Source: Phascolarctos cinereus
Taxonomy: Eukaryota; Chordata; Mammalia; Diprotodontia; Phascolarctidae
Length of the DNA: 64,000 nt
Reading direction: 5' to 3'
NCBI RefSeq assembly: GCF_002099425.1
Contig: NW_018344024.1
Coordinates: 7,382,001-7,446,000, forward strand
Made by a program: the position numbers and the translations under genes. Every line of letters starts with the position of its first letter. Position 1 is the stretch's first letter. Below, piece after piece: positions 1 through 12,350 of this stretch. The notes below the pieces were generated by a model. It was not told the DNA's origin, made no database searches, and was given only the letters and a program-made list of their open reading frames with translations.

Positions 1-1159
1 TTTTCCCTGCTACAATATTAACTCTGTTGACTTTTAGAGATGTTTACTAAAGAAAATATAGGGCAAAGTGAACTAAGAAGAATTCTTCAGAGCTGCACAA
101 TTTCACCTTAGGATTCGTAGTTTCAGTTGGTTCTAAATCTTACCTCGTTTCCCTTCATGTTCATGCCTGGCTCTAGATTCCTTTTTCTACATAGATCTTG
201 TTTATTTCATGTGAGAGAGTTCTCTTTTCTGCCTTTGTTTGGACACTCTAAACATATTATTCCAGACTTTTTTTTGTATGGAGTAAACAAAAGATTGAGG
301 ATTATTTTGTGTAGGATGTCTTCCTTCTGGAGTTTGTCAGATCCTTTAAAATTTGTCCTTCATCATCTTCAGTTCCTGGCAGAGCTAACTCCTATTAGTT
401 ACTCATCTGTCTTCTGGAAACAGGTTTTCTCCACTTGGGGACCTCAGTTTTACCCTTAGGCATCATGTTGTGCTGTAGTCATGTCCATCTCCTCCTCTGG
501 CTTTTGGCTTTTAGACAAAAAAGGGAACTTTCCCTCTGGGGCCCAAGGTTATATCCTTGATTTCAGACTGTACTGCACTAGATTTCAAGAAGCCTCTTTT
601 GACTTTTGCTGGAGTACTGTTTACATCCCAGCTTCAAGGAATCCAATTCTAGCCGTTGTCTTTTTTTCTCCTTGGTCCAGATATGAGCTTTTTGTTTTCC
701 AGAGTCCATTTTGATTTCTTTGTTCTGATCATCCATCTTAAGCATACTGTCTAGTTAGGTTCTTAATTTTGGGTGTATTTCTTGAGTGAAATTAGATTTC
801 ACATATGTTGCGAATTTCTTATCTAGGCCTAATCTTTTGAGTATCCATGTAGTCAAATATATTTATGACCAGAGATTGAGAACTATAAAATGTAAAAATT
901 CACATGTTAATGAAACATCTTTGTTACTTGAAAGTATGTGTTTTAGTCTGGATTATTACACTTACAGATATCATATGAAGAGGTGATGCAGCAGAAAAGA
1001 GAGAAGGGTAGATTTGAGAAATGAACAGGTCTATAAAGGTATCTGAGAATAGGATTTAGATTTTTGGACCCAGGCTTAAAATATGGAAATGATAGGCTCC
1101 TGGCCAGGGATGGAATATATCTAATAAAGGACTAGTAAGAAATGTACTGGACTTGCGAT
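1..1159. other. Unassigned AT-rich sequence
   Basis: No gene or family was recognised. The open frames are short and contain no known motif. Read on the minus strand, parts are rich in Lys and Glu codons, which is compatible with a very old LINE ORF1, but I cannot support that call. Confidence 0.3.
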
Positions 1160-4100
1160 TCTGGGAGCCAAGGTAGCGGAGTAAGAAGTAAGTTGCTCTT
1201 ATCCTCCCTTATTAACCTCTGAAAGCTCAGAAAATATTACCCCAGGAAAAACCCTAGAACAGCTGAACCAGAAGGATGGGGTACAGCAGTCCAGTAGCCC
1301 AGGTAGCTTGAGGGATTAATGGAAAAGGCCCTTCTTGCCCTGGAGGAAGGGGAGCAGTACAGAATGGGAGTGTCCCAGCAAGCTAGCAGAAAGCCCCACC
1401 TCAGCATACCAGGGGGAGATCCTGAAACCCAAGTGGTGGAAGCAAACACCAACACCAGGACCCCCAAGTGCCTCAGCAAGGGCGGAGGAACTGGTGGAAA
1501 CCAGGTTGGAAAACCACCAGGTGCTGAGGCATTCTACAGCAACCAGGTCTCCCAGTGCTTCAGCAAAACTGTGGGAAATACTCCAAGAGGCCCCAGGTGG
1601 ATAAACATCCTGCAACATCCATCTGAAAGGAGCTGAAGAAAGTGAAAGGAAGGAAAGGCCCTGGGTGAGAAGGCAACCTCCAGGGACCAGACTACCCAAT
1701 CCTATCCCTAGAGTTCCAGTGTTGCTGATTCCAGCCCAACACCAGGTAAGCTGCCAGACCCCTACAGCCTCCAGCTGCCAGCATCAGAGGCCCCAGCACA
1801 CAAAGCCAGTGACCAGGCCTTGGGCTCCCAACACAAGAAGCTTGGGTCAGTGCCCCTTGCTCCCCAGCAGGAGAGCTCAATCTCTTTAAAGTCCAGGAAA
1901 TAAGCAAACACCATGAGCAAAAAGAAATGTATGATAAATTCTTATTATGGGAACAGTGAAGATTAAGGCAGAAATTCTGAAGAGGACGACATTGTCAACA
2001 AACCCACATCTGAAACTTCAAAAGGGAATATGAACTAGTCTAAGCCCAAAAGCCTTCTTGGAAGAGCTCAAGAAGGATTTTAAAAGTCAGATGAGAGAGG
2101 TAGCGGAAAAAATGGGAAAAGAAATGAGAGGTATGCAAGAGAGAGTCAATAGCTTGGAAAAGGAAGGACAAAAATTAGCTGTAGAAAACAAGTTCTTAAA
2201 AAATACAATTGGCTAACTGGAAAAAAAGTACACTGAACAAAACAAGTTCCTAAAAAATACGATTGGCCAAATGGGGAAGGAGATATAAAATCTAATAGAA
2301 GAAAACAATTTATTAAAATTTAGAATTGGTCAAATGGAAGCTAATGACTGTGAGAGAACAAGAATCAGTCAAACAGAAACAAAAGAATGAAAAAATAGAT
2401 AAAAGCATAAAATACCTCATTGGTAAAACAATTGACCTGGAAAATCAATCCAGGAGAGACAATTTAAAAATTATTGGTCTGCCTGAAAATCACAATGAAA
2501 GAAAAGACCCTGTACAGTGTCTTTCAGGAAATCATCAAGGAAAACTGCCCTGAGGTCCTAGAACCAGAGGATAAAATAGCCATAGAAAGAATCTACCGAT
2601 CACCTCCTGAAAGAGATCCCAAATTGAAAACACGAAGGAATATAGTAGCCAAATTCCAAAATTACCAGGTCAAAGAGAAATTACTGGAAGCAGCCAGAAA
2701 AAAAAAACAATTTAAATATCATGGAACCACAGTCAGGATTATGTAGGACCTTGCAGCTTCTACATTAAAAGACCATAAGGTGTGGAATATGATATTCCGT
2801 AAGGAAAGGAGCTTGGATTATAACCAAGGATTAGCTACCCAGCTAAAATAAGCATGATCTTTCAGGGAAGGAGATGGATATTCAACAAAATAGGGGACTT
2901 CCCAATCTTTCTGATAAAAAGACCAGAGCTCAACAGAAAATTTGATCTTCAAATACAAGACTGAAGAAAGACATTAAAAGGTAAATGGGACAGAAAGAAA
3001 CAACATGTTATTAATAAGGGCAAACTGTTTATATCCCCATAAAGGAAGATGACACTTATAACCCTTGAGAACTGTATTGTTATTATACCATGTTAAAGGA
3101 ATATACACAAAGGGGGTGGGTATAAGCTGACTTTGATGTAATGATAAAAAAAAATCTAATCAAGTGGATTAGTGGATTATATAATAGTCAAGTAGATAGT
3201 AAGTGAATTAATATGATCTAAGTAGGAAAATGTACTGAGGGAAAAGGAAAGGAGGAGGTAGACAAGGGCAAATTACATTACAGGAAAAGGCACAAAAATC
3301 TATTACAGTAGAGGGAAAGAAGAGAGGCAGATGAGCATTGTTTGAATCTTACTGTCATCAGATTTGGCTACAAAAGGGAATAACATAATCAGTTAGTATA
3401 GAAATCTAATTTGCCTTGTAGGCAGTAGGAGGGAAAAGGGGAAAGAGAAGGGAGGGGGGAGAGAATGGAGAGAAGAACTAGTAAGAGGAAAGGGGAAGAA
3501 AAGGGAGGGGGCTAATAGAAGGGAGGCAGGACTGAGGGAGGCGGTGGTCAGAAGCAAAACACTAGGGAGGAGGGAAAGGGGAAAAGGAGAAAGAAAAGCA
3601 CTAACGGGGGGAGGGCAATGGATGGAGAGAGACACAGTAATCATAACTGTGAATGTGAATGAGATGAATTCTCACATACAATGGAAGCAGATAGCAGAAT
3701 GTATTAAAAACCATAATTGTACAATATGTTGTGTACAGGAAACATATTGGAAACAGAGGGACATACACACGGTAAAGGTAAAAGGCTGGAGCAGAATATG
3801 TTATGCTTTAGCTGAAGTAAAAAAAAAAGGGGTAGCAATCCTGATCTCAGACAAAGCAAAAGCAAAAATAGATCTTATCAAAAGAGATAAGGAAGGAAAC
3901 TACATCCTGCTAAAAGGCACCATAGACAATGAAATAATATCATTACTAAATATATATGCACCAAATGATATAGCATCCAAATTCTTGGAGAAGTTCAGGG
4001 AGTTATGGGAAGAAATAGACAGCAAAACTATACTAGTGGGGGGGACCTCAACCTCCCCCTCTCTGAAATCTAACCACAAAATAAACAAGAAAGAAGTTAA

Positions 4101-4905
4101 GGAAGTGAGTAGAATGTTAGAAAAGTTAGGTATGATAGACCTCAGGAGAAAATTGAATGGGGAATGAAAGGAATATTTTTTTTTCTCAGCAGTACATAGC
4201 ATATACACAAAAATTGATCATGTACTAGGGCATAAAAACCTCACAGTCCAATGCAGAAAGGCAGAAATATTAAATGCATCCTTTTCAGATGATGATATAA
4301 TAAAAATTATGTATAATAAAGGGCCATGGAAAGACAGATTAAAAAATAATTAGAAACTAAATAATCTAATCCTAAAAAGTGATTGGGTCAAACAACAAAT
4401 CACAGAAACAATCAATAACTTCATTCAAGAGAATGACAATAAGACAACATACCAAAACTTATGGGATGCAGTAAAAGCAATTCTTAGGGGAAGTTTTATA
4501 TCTCTAAATGCTTACATGAATAAAATGGAAAAAGAGGACATCAATGAATTGGGCATACAACTAAAAAAAAACAACTAGAAAAAGAACAAATTAAAAATCC
4601 TCAATTAAACACCACATTAGAAATACTGAAAATCCAAGGAGAAATTAACAAAATTGAAATTAAGAAAACTATTGAACTAATAAATAAAACTAAGAGCTGT
4701 TTTTTATGGAAAAACCAATAAGATAGATAAACCTTTGGTTAATTTAATTAAAAAAAGAAAGAAGAAAACCAAATTGCCAGTATCAAAAATGAAAAGGGTG
4801 AATCCACCACCAAGGAAGAGGAAATTAAAGCAATAATTAGGAACCACTTTGCCCAACTGTATGCCAACAAATTTGACAATCTTAGTAAAACAGATGAATA
4901 TTTAC
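1160..4905 (+). mobile_element. L1 LINE, forward: 5' UTR, broken ORF1, inter-ORF region and start of ORF2
   Basis: The 5' end is a degraded CCAAGATGGC-type start (GAGCCAAGGTAGCGGAG, near 1165). ORF1 spans about 2075-2962 and is frameshifted: SRRDNLKIIGLPENHN lies near 2450-2505 in one frame, and FQEIIKENCPEVLEPEDKIA near 2519-2580 in another. These are the RRM-like core and the start of the C-terminal domain of the L1 RNA-binding protein. A purine-rich inter-ORF region covers 2965-3640. The ORF2 endonuclease follows (ITVNVNEMNS, CCVQETYW, INIYAPND-like NIYAPND), from about 3640. The expected GDLN catalytic motif has become GGTSTS near 4042. The copy stops at about 4905, before the reverse transcriptase, where inverted L1 sequence begins. 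It is inactive. Confidence 0.85.
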
Positions 4906-5945
4906 AAAAATTTTCTTCAGTGAGCTTTTGGACTTCCTTTTCCATTTGGCCAATTCTGCTTTTTAAGGCATTCTTTTCCTCATTGGCTTTTTGGACCTCT
5001 TTTGCCTTTTGGGTTAGGCTATTTTTTAAGGTGTTATTTTCTTCAGTATTTTTTTGGGTCTCCTTTAGCAAGCTGTTGACTTGTTTTTCATGATTTTCTT
5101 GCATCATTCTCATTTCTCTTCCCAGTTTTTCCTTTACTTCTCTTACTTGCTTCTCAAAATCCTTTTTTGAGCTCTTCCATGGCCTGGGACCAATTCATAT
5201 TTTTCTTGGAGGCTTTGGATATAGGAGCTTTGACTTTGTTGTCTTCTTCTGGTTGTATGTTTTGATCTTCTTTGTCAAAGAAAGATTCTATGATCTGACT
5301 TTTTTTTGTGCAGTTTGCTCATATTAAACTCTTTGTTAAGGCGAGGTTTGCTTCCAGTGTGGAGAATGTACCGTCCCAAGCTTTGGGAGTTTTGTGCAGC
5401 TGTTTTCAGAGATACTTCTAGGGACCTGTAAATTTTCAGTTCTTCCAAGGTGATATGATAAGGGATGAGGTGTTTACTCCTTTCTTGGCCTGTGCTCTGG
5501 TCTGTGAGTGCACTCTTTTCTATCTACCTTGGAGCTATAAGGAGGATTTCCTTTCATCACCACTACAAGCTGCACCACACCAGCACTCCTCCTCACCCCA
5601 GTACCACCACCCAGAACTGTGACCCAGAGCCAAGCTCGGGCAGAGCAAAAGAATCCTGCTTCAGTACCAGCAAAGAGATCCCTGGAATCCCCCTCTCATC
5701 AGCCCCTTGATTCCCCCTCAGTCAGTGGGCCAGAAGTTCCAGAAGCATTCGCAGCCCTGGGGCTGCGGCCAGGACTGGGGCTGGGACTGAGCTTGTCTCT
5801 CACTGCAATCACAGACTTTTCCTACTGACCTTCTATGTTGTCTTTGGTGTTTGTGGGTTGAGAAATCTGGAAACCGCCATAGTTGCCTATGATTCAGTCC
5901 TCTGAAGCCTGCTCCATCTTTGCTGAGGCCTGTTTTGCATTAATG
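4906..5945 (-). mobile_element. L1 LINE fragment, inverted: ORF1 coiled coil and 5' UTR
   Basis: On the minus strand this encodes the same heptad-rich ORF1 coiled coil seen near 9974-10180 (MQENHEKQVNSLLKE, LKNSLTQKAKEVQKANEEK). Running rightward it continues into sequence that is the reverse complement of the 9100-9740 5' UTR. The element therefore lies 5'-end-right. It abuts the forward L1 at 4905/4906 with no poly-A tail, so it is either a separate truncated insertion or one arm of a rearranged copy. Confidence 0.8.
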
Positions 5946-5959
5946 CCCAGGTAAGTTGT

Positions 5960-6905
5960 TTTTTATATGAAGATATGCTTGATATGGTCCATTCTAATTG
6001 TCAAGGAATCTGTTCCTTGGTTAAGATTTTGAACTTTTTCTGTTAATTTTCCTTTTATGTCTTTCCTCTATATTTTCTCTCTTTTATGTTCTGATTCTTT
6101 CCACTAGATCCCTCATTTCATAATAATATAATTTTAACTTTTTTTCTTCTAACTCTTGCTTCATTTCTTCCAGGAATTCTAGTTGACTTTGTGGTCAAAC
6201 TGTTTTTCTTTGAGGCTTTGCTTGCATATATGTTGTAGTTATTCTCTTCTGGGTTTGTGCTTTGGATACCCCTTTTTCCATAATAGGTCTTTATTATTGG
6301 TACCTTTTGTTGTTGTTGTTTGTTCATCCTTCAAGTCTTACTTCACGAATTGAAACTTTGTGTAGGGCCAGGCTGTGTATACTGCTGGAGGGTATATTGT
6401 GACCTTATTTGGTTCTGCTTTGGATGCTTTGGGATCCACTTGCTGCTTTCTCTGTATACCAGGTGCCAGTACCACATAGTTCCTTCTTGTTTCTGTTTCA
6501 GATCTTTGCCAAGTGCACAACCTCAGGACAAGTCTGAGTTGTATCCACAACCCAACCCACTTCTTGCCCTGGACTGCAGCTGCATATCAGCCCCACTTAG
6601 CTGCTGGTCTCAGTCTCAGCTCTGGTGTCAAAACAACATAGTTTCTGGCTAGCTCCTGTTTTGCTGCATGCATAGATAGTGTCAGGCCAAGTCCCTGCTA
6701 AATCCATAACTCTCCTTGTTCTGGTATAGTCTTTGGCTATCTCCCTGTAATGACTTTGGCTGGAAAAATGGTTCACTGTGGTTTCTCCTTGGATCTCCTG
6801 TGAACACGTGGTCTGGTGCTGTTTCTAGATCTTTACTGGGGTAGTTGTTGGGGAGAGTACTGCTTCCTCCTACTCTGATTTCTTTGCTGGTCTCAGTTGT
6901 TTTTT
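5960..6905 (-). mobile_element. L1 LINE fragment, inverted: second 5' region of a different L1 subfamily
   Basis: The minus strand reads NPEENNYNIYASKASKKN near 6200-6260, the counterpart of the pre-ORF1/ORF1 start of the L1 at 9820-9890. It is flanked by the GC-richer 5' UTR at 6330-6900. It differs enough from the neighbouring fragment to be another subfamily. No intact frame is present. Confidence 0.65.
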
Positions 6906-7289
6906 AAAGTGCAGTTGTACAGCTGTACTTTTCCACTTATCAATTTGTTTAGCCCTCTAATTGTTTTATTTGTGTTAGCGAACTTACCTTGCCTTCTCTT
7001 GTTAGCTACCTAATTCATATCCTTCTTGAGCCTACCTCTTTATATCCTCTTTAATTGTCCTTGATTCTGCTCCTTTTATATCCTAGAAGTAGAATTTGGA
7101 TTAGGATCTGAGCCTGTATCTCCTTCATATTTTACTTAATTTCTCCCCCCCAAATTTAACTTCTGACCTACTTCACTATTCAAAATTCACCCAAGTCATC
7201 TGTAAGACTTTTTTCCTTATACTTCTTTCCTGTCTTGCTCCTTCTCCCCAAAACTTTCCCATGAAAGTACAATTAATTTTTTAAAAAAT
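6906..7289. other. Unassigned sequence
   Basis: Pyrimidine-rich sequence with no gene or repeat family that I can name. Confidence 0.3.
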
Positions 7290-8120
7290 CAATAAATATT
7301 TATTAATTGCACTGCTTGTACTTACAGAATTTTATATTCCATTAGTTGACTATAATGTGTACAGATAGAAATAGTACAAGGAAAATTGAGGAGTGAGAGA
7401 GCACTAAAAATTGGGGTGATCTAGAAAAGGATTCATAGAGGAGGTAGTTTCTAATTGAACCTTGAAGGAAAACAGTGATACTAAAAAGTATAGATGCATA
7501 GGGAGCATAGGGAGCAGCTTGTGCAAATGCATAGGTATAAGAGATAGAATAGAAGTTCAGGGAACTGTTATTAATCCAGTTTGACTTAAATGTAGAGTTA
7601 TGAAGGAGAGTTTTGTGAAATAAAATCAAGTGGGTAGATGGGAACCAGATTGTAGAGGATCTTAAATGTTAAGCTAAGGACTTTGTAGTGTCAGTAGGGT
7701 GCCACAGAAGGTTTTAGAGCAGTATAGTGGCACAATCACCTTGGAAGCTATGTGGAAGATAGATTGGAGAGGGGAGAGGTTTAAAACTGGAAGGTCAGTT
7801 AGGAAGCTATTGTAGCAGTACAGATGTGAGTTTATGAATATTTGAAATAAGATAGTGGCCCTGTGGCTCAAGAGTAGAGCAATATAAGAGTTATCAAGTA
7901 CGATGAAGAAAACTTGGCAACTAACTAGATATTGGGAATGGGGGATAGGGAAGAAGGATGACTTTGAGAATGGTGATGTCCTTACCCAGAAATAAGAAAG
8001 TTAGTAGGTGGAATGGGTTGGGGGGTGGGGTAATGAATTCTGTTTTGTACAAGTTATGTATGAGATGTTGATGAGATATCCAGAAGATATTTAGTAGGAA
8101 GTCAATGATGGGTGATTGGA
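7290..8120 (-). mobile_element. L2 LINE 3' region, antisense
   Basis: It starts with an L2-like tail (AATAAATATTTATTAATTG). The order of L2 3'-region blocks in reverse complement follows: an AACCTTGAAGGAA block, a GTGCAAATGCATAGG block, CTTTGTAGTG, and GGTCAGTTAGGAAGCTATTG. The copy is old and diverged. Confidence 0.65.
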
Positions 8121-8901
8121 TGTTTAATATTAAAAGACAATTTTGGCTTGTCCCTGTACTCTAGCTGTTTGTGTTATCTCCTCCATTAGTAAATTCCTTT
8201 CCCTTTAACACTTTTTCTAGTTGTCTGTGAGTCAGTAATGGGACCCTTACATGGACTTGTATTTTAAAACTTTGAATGTAAAAAAAAAATGAGTATTCTA
8301 GGAAATAGCTTCCCTTTATGTCTCCAATCACCTCTTTCATGAATCCTCCTTTAATTTCCATCAGAGTTTCTTTGTGGCAATAGTACAGAAAAATCTTTTA
8401 TACATTCAGGCCTCCTTTTGTACTAATAGAAGTATTTCTTTTTCCCTCATTCTCCTTGATCCAGTGAATTTTCAATATGTATCATTCCATCCTCCTTCTG
8501 GATATCTTCACAGCTATTCATATGTCTGATTCTTGCCCATTGTGTTTCAGTTTTTTGTTAGCCCCTCCTTCCCCCCTTTATGCCAATTTATGGAATCCTT
8601 AAATACTTGTAGAAAGTTTTTCCCATGATTTTTTGGTCTCAGTGTGTCTTTTCTTGGTTAGTTTTCTACCTTTATTCTTTAATGTAATTTAAACATACCT
8701 TTTTAAAACAAAAGCAAGTTTTATTGGTCTTTCTTAATCTCTCTTTATTCTTCTTTCCTCCTTCCTTCCCTTCTTCTCTCCTTCCTTCCCTCCGTCCTTC
8801 CCGCCCTTCTTTTCTTCCTTCCTTCCTTCCTCATTGTCATCTCTAATGACTCCCTTTCTCCCAAAAGAGCCCAGGTAAATAATGTGTTTAACAAAACAGA
8901 T
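8121..8901. other. Unassigned sequence with a TTCC-rich tract
   Basis: No gene was seen. A pyrimidine microsatellite of TTCC/CTTC type covers about 8745-8835. The last 12 bases (8890-8901) are the left target-site duplication of the following L1. Confidence 0.5.
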
Positions 8902-11858
8902 TGGGGGCAGAGCCAAGATGGCAAAGTGAAAGCAGTGACTTGCTTCAGCTCTCCCCCAAACCCCTCCAAACATCTATAAAATGGCTCTAAACAAATTCTA
9001 AAGCAGCAGAACCCACAAAAAGACAGAGTGAACCAAATTTCCAGCCCAAGACAACCTGGATGATTGATCAGAAAGATATATCACGCCTGGATGGGAGTGG
9101 AGCGCAGTGCAGCATGGGCATGCTGCAGTGAACCTGGAGTAGGCCTCAGAGGACTGAATTGCAGGCAGCTGTGGTGGTTTCCAGACTTTTCAACCCCCAA
9201 ACGCCAAAGACAACTTAGAAGGTCAGTGGGAAAAGTCCATTTCTGCGGTGCTGAGAGTGGAGCCCGGGGTCTCAGAGCCAGTTCCAGAGCACAGAGCATG
9301 GGCTCCGGAGTGGTGGCTGCGTCCTGAGCTTCTGGCCGACAGACTGAGGGGGAATCAAGTGGCTGATCAGAGGGGGATTGCAGGGATCTCTTTACCAGTG
9401 CTGAGGTAGGAATCTCTTGCTTTGCCCTTGCTTGGGTCTGGGTCAGAGTTCTGGACGGTGGTCCTGGGGTGAGGAGGAGCACCAGCTTGGTGGAGCTTGT
9501 AGTGGTTGTGGAGAGCAAACCCTCCTCACAGTTCCAGGCAGAAGGGAGTGCTTGTGGTCACTAATAGACCAGAACAAAAGCCAGAAAAGGAGTAAACACC
9601 TTGCCCCTTATCATACCACCTTGCAAGAACTGAAAATTTACAGGTCCCTACAAATATCTCTGAAAACAGCTGTACAAACCCCCGAAGCTTGGGACAGTAC
9701 ATTCTCCACATTGGAAGCAGACTCTTACCTTAACAAAGAGTTTAAAGTAATTGGCTAGGATCATGAGCAAGCAGCACAAAAAGAATCAGACTATATTATC
9801 TTACTTGGTGACAAAGAAGATCAAAACATACAACCAGAAGAAGACAACAAAGTTAGAGCTCCTACATCCAAAGCCTCCAAGAAAAAATATGAATTGGTCC
9901 CAGGCCATGGAAGAGCTCAAAAAAGGATTTTGAGAAGCAAGTAAGAGAAGTAGAGGAAAAACTGGGAAGAGAAATGAGAGTGATGCAAGAAAATCATGAA
10001 AAACAAGTCAACAGCTTGCTAAAGGAGGCCCAAAAAAATACTGAAGAAAATAACACCTTAAAAAATAGCCTAACCCAAATGGCAAAAGAGGTCCAAAAAG
10101 CCAATGAAGAGAAAAATGCCCTAAAAAGAAAAATTGGCCAAATGGAAAAGGAAGTCCAAAAGATTACTGAAGAAAATGCTTCCTTAAAAATTAGAATAGA
10201 GCAATTGGAGACTATTGACTTTATGAGAAATCAAGACACTGTAAAACAAATCCAAAAGAATGAAAAAATAGAAGAGAATGTGAAATATCTCATTGGAAAA
10301 ACAACTGACCTGGAAAATCTATCCAGGAGAGAGAATTTAAAAATTATTGGACTGTCTGAAAGCCATGATCAAAAAGAGAGCCTCGACATCATCTTTCAAG
10401 AAATTATCAAGGAAAACTGCCCTGATATAGTAGAACCAGAGGGCAAAATAGAAATTGAAAGAATCCATCAATCTCCTCCTGAAAGAGATCCCCAAAGGAA
10501 AATTCCTAGGATTATTGTGGCCAAATTCCAGAGTTTCCAGGTCAAGGAGAAAATATTACAAGGTGCCAGAAGGAAACAATTCAAGTATTGTGGAAACATT
10601 AATCAGGATAACACAAGATTTAGCAGCTTCTACATTAAAGGACCTCAGGGCATGGAATATAATATTCCGTAGGGCAAAGGAGATAGGATTACAACCAAGA
10701 ATCACCTACCCAGCAAAACTGAGTATAATCCTTCAGGGGAAAAAATTGTCAATCAATGAAATAGAGGACTTTCAAGCATTCTTGATGAAAAGACCAGAGC
10801 TGAATAGAAAATTTGACTTTCAAATATAAGACTCAAGTGAAACATGAAGAGGTAAACAGGAAAGAGAAATAATAAGAGACTTATTAAGGTTGAACTGTTT
10901 ACATTCATGCATGGAAAGATGATATTTATAATTCATGAGATATATGTCAGTATTAGGGTAGTTGGAGGGGGAAAAATTATATTTGTGCATAGGTAGATGG
11001 ATAGATAGAGGGCACAGGGTGAGTTGAAGATTAATGGGTCATATCTGGAGAATAAAATTAAGGGATGAGAGAGGATTATACTAGGAGAAGAAGAAAGGGA
11101 GAGGTAGAATGGAGTAAGTTATCCCACAAAAAAAAACAGAAAAGAAAAGGCTCTTACAGTGGAGGGGAAGTAGGGGAAGATGAGAGGGAATGAGTGAATC
11201 TTATTCTCATAGGATTTGGCTTAAGGAGGGAGTAATATACACATTCAATTGGGTATGGAAATCTGTCTTATCCTACAGGAAAATAGGGGGAAAAGGGGAC
11301 GATAGAGAGGAGGGAAGATTGGGAAAGGGGGTAATCAGAAGCAAATACTTCTGAGGAGGGCCAGGGTCAAAAGAAAGAATAGAATAAATGGGGGGAGCAG
11401 GATAGGATTAAAGAAAATAGAGTTAGTTTTTCACAACATGTACTAAGGACGTGTTTTGCATAACTGCACATGTATAACCTATATTGAGTTGCTTGCCTTT
11501 TCAATGAGGCTGGGTGGGAATGGTGGAAGGGAGAAAATTTTGAATCCGAAGTTTTAAAAACACATGTTTTAAAAAAAAGCTTTCACATGCAACTGGGAAT
11601 TAAGAAGTACAGGAAATGGGGCACAGAAGTCTATCCTGCACTACAGGAAAATAGAAGGGGAAGGGGATAAGAGAAGGGCGGGGAGAGATAGAAGAGAGGG
11701 CAGACTAGGGGAAGGGGTATTCAGAATGTGTGCCATCTTGGGGTGGGGGGAGGGGTGAGATGGGGTGAAAATTTGTATCTCAAAATCTTGTGGAAGTAAA
11801 TGTTGAAAACTAAAAATAAATAAATTTATATTAAAAAAACAAAACAAAAAACCCCCAA
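8902..11858 (+). mobile_element. Non-autonomous L1: both ends, ORF1, no ORF2, with target-site duplication
   Basis: The copy is 2957 bases long. It has a complete-looking 5' end (GGGGGCAGAGCCAAGATGGC at 8903), a 5' UTR to about 9762, and ORF1 at about 9763-10829. A purine-rich inter-ORF region runs to about 11400. L1 3'-end sequence follows and ends in an A-rich tail. It is flanked by AACAAAACAGAT at 8890-8901 and again at 11859-11870. There is no trace of endonuclease or reverse transcriptase. The layout is that of a half-L1 (HAL1-like) or an internally deleted L1, which must have been moved by another element's ORF2. Two 3'-end-like modules occur in a row (see findings). Confidence 0.8.
9763..10829 (+). 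pseudogene. L1 ORF1 (RNA-binding protein), two frameshifts
   Basis: The order is that of an L1 ORF1p. A basic N-terminus (MSKQHKKNQTIL) is followed by a long heptad-rich coiled coil (about 9974-10210). Next comes an RRM-like core around LENLSRRENLKIIGLSES, then a C-terminal domain with PPERDPQRKIPRIIVAKFQS and, last, ITYPAKLSIILQGKKLS up to RKFDFQI at 10829. One shift lies near 9925-9935 (after KKGF) and one near 10590-10610. The longest uninterrupted frame is 9974-10672, about 232 residues. The protein normally binds L1 RNA as a trimer. This copy is nearly but not fully open, so the insertion is probably of moderate age. Confidence 0.8.
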
Positions 11859-11879
11859 AACAAAACAGATCAAAACACT

Positions 11880-12350
11880 GGTCATGTCTGAAAGTGTGTG
11901 CCTCCTTCTAGTCTACTGCCTGTCTGCTGAAAGGCAGGAGGCATGCTTTGCCATCGATTCATTAGAGTCAAGATTTTTCACTGAATTATCAGTGTTCTGA
12001 AGTCTTTCACTGTGGTATTGTTGTTATCAGTGTGGAAATTGTTTTCCTGATTCTACTTATTTTATCATGCACCAACTCATACAAGCCTTCCCAAGCTTCT
12101 CTGAGTTCTTCATAGTCATCAATTCTTACAGCTCAATAATAGACTTTTACATTTATATACCATGATTTTTCAGCGATTCCCTAATTGATGCATACTTATT
12201 TTGTTTCCAGTTCTTATTACAAAAAATATTGCTCATAAATATTTTTGTGTGTAAAGTATATTTTCATCTCTCTTTGACATCCTTAGGGATAAATATCTAT
12301 CAGTGACATAAGTGAATCTAAGGGTATGTACAATTTTATTGTAATTTCAA
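11880..12350 (-). mobile_element. Old L1 3' end, antisense
   Basis: The order of blocks matches the reverse complement of the L1 ORF2 C-terminus and 3' end seen more clearly at 12885-13877 and 51790-52697: CACCAACTCATACAAGCCTT, CCCTAATTGATGCAT, and TAAATATTTTTGTGTG. The divergence is much higher, so the copy is older. Confidence 0.55.

Noticed and set aside
127-986. Three forward open frames at the window start
   Set aside because: Composition is that of AT-rich noncoding DNA. They contain no motifs and no splice sites in sensible positions.
3393-3644. Long minus-strand Ser/Pro/Leu frame (also at 19627-19884)
   Set aside because: It is the reverse strand of the purine-rich L1 inter-ORF region. 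The same frame recurs wherever that L1 segment occurs.
8734-8973. Minus-strand Lys/Glu/Gly-rich frame
   Set aside because: It is the reverse of the TTCC-rich tract next to the L1 5' end.
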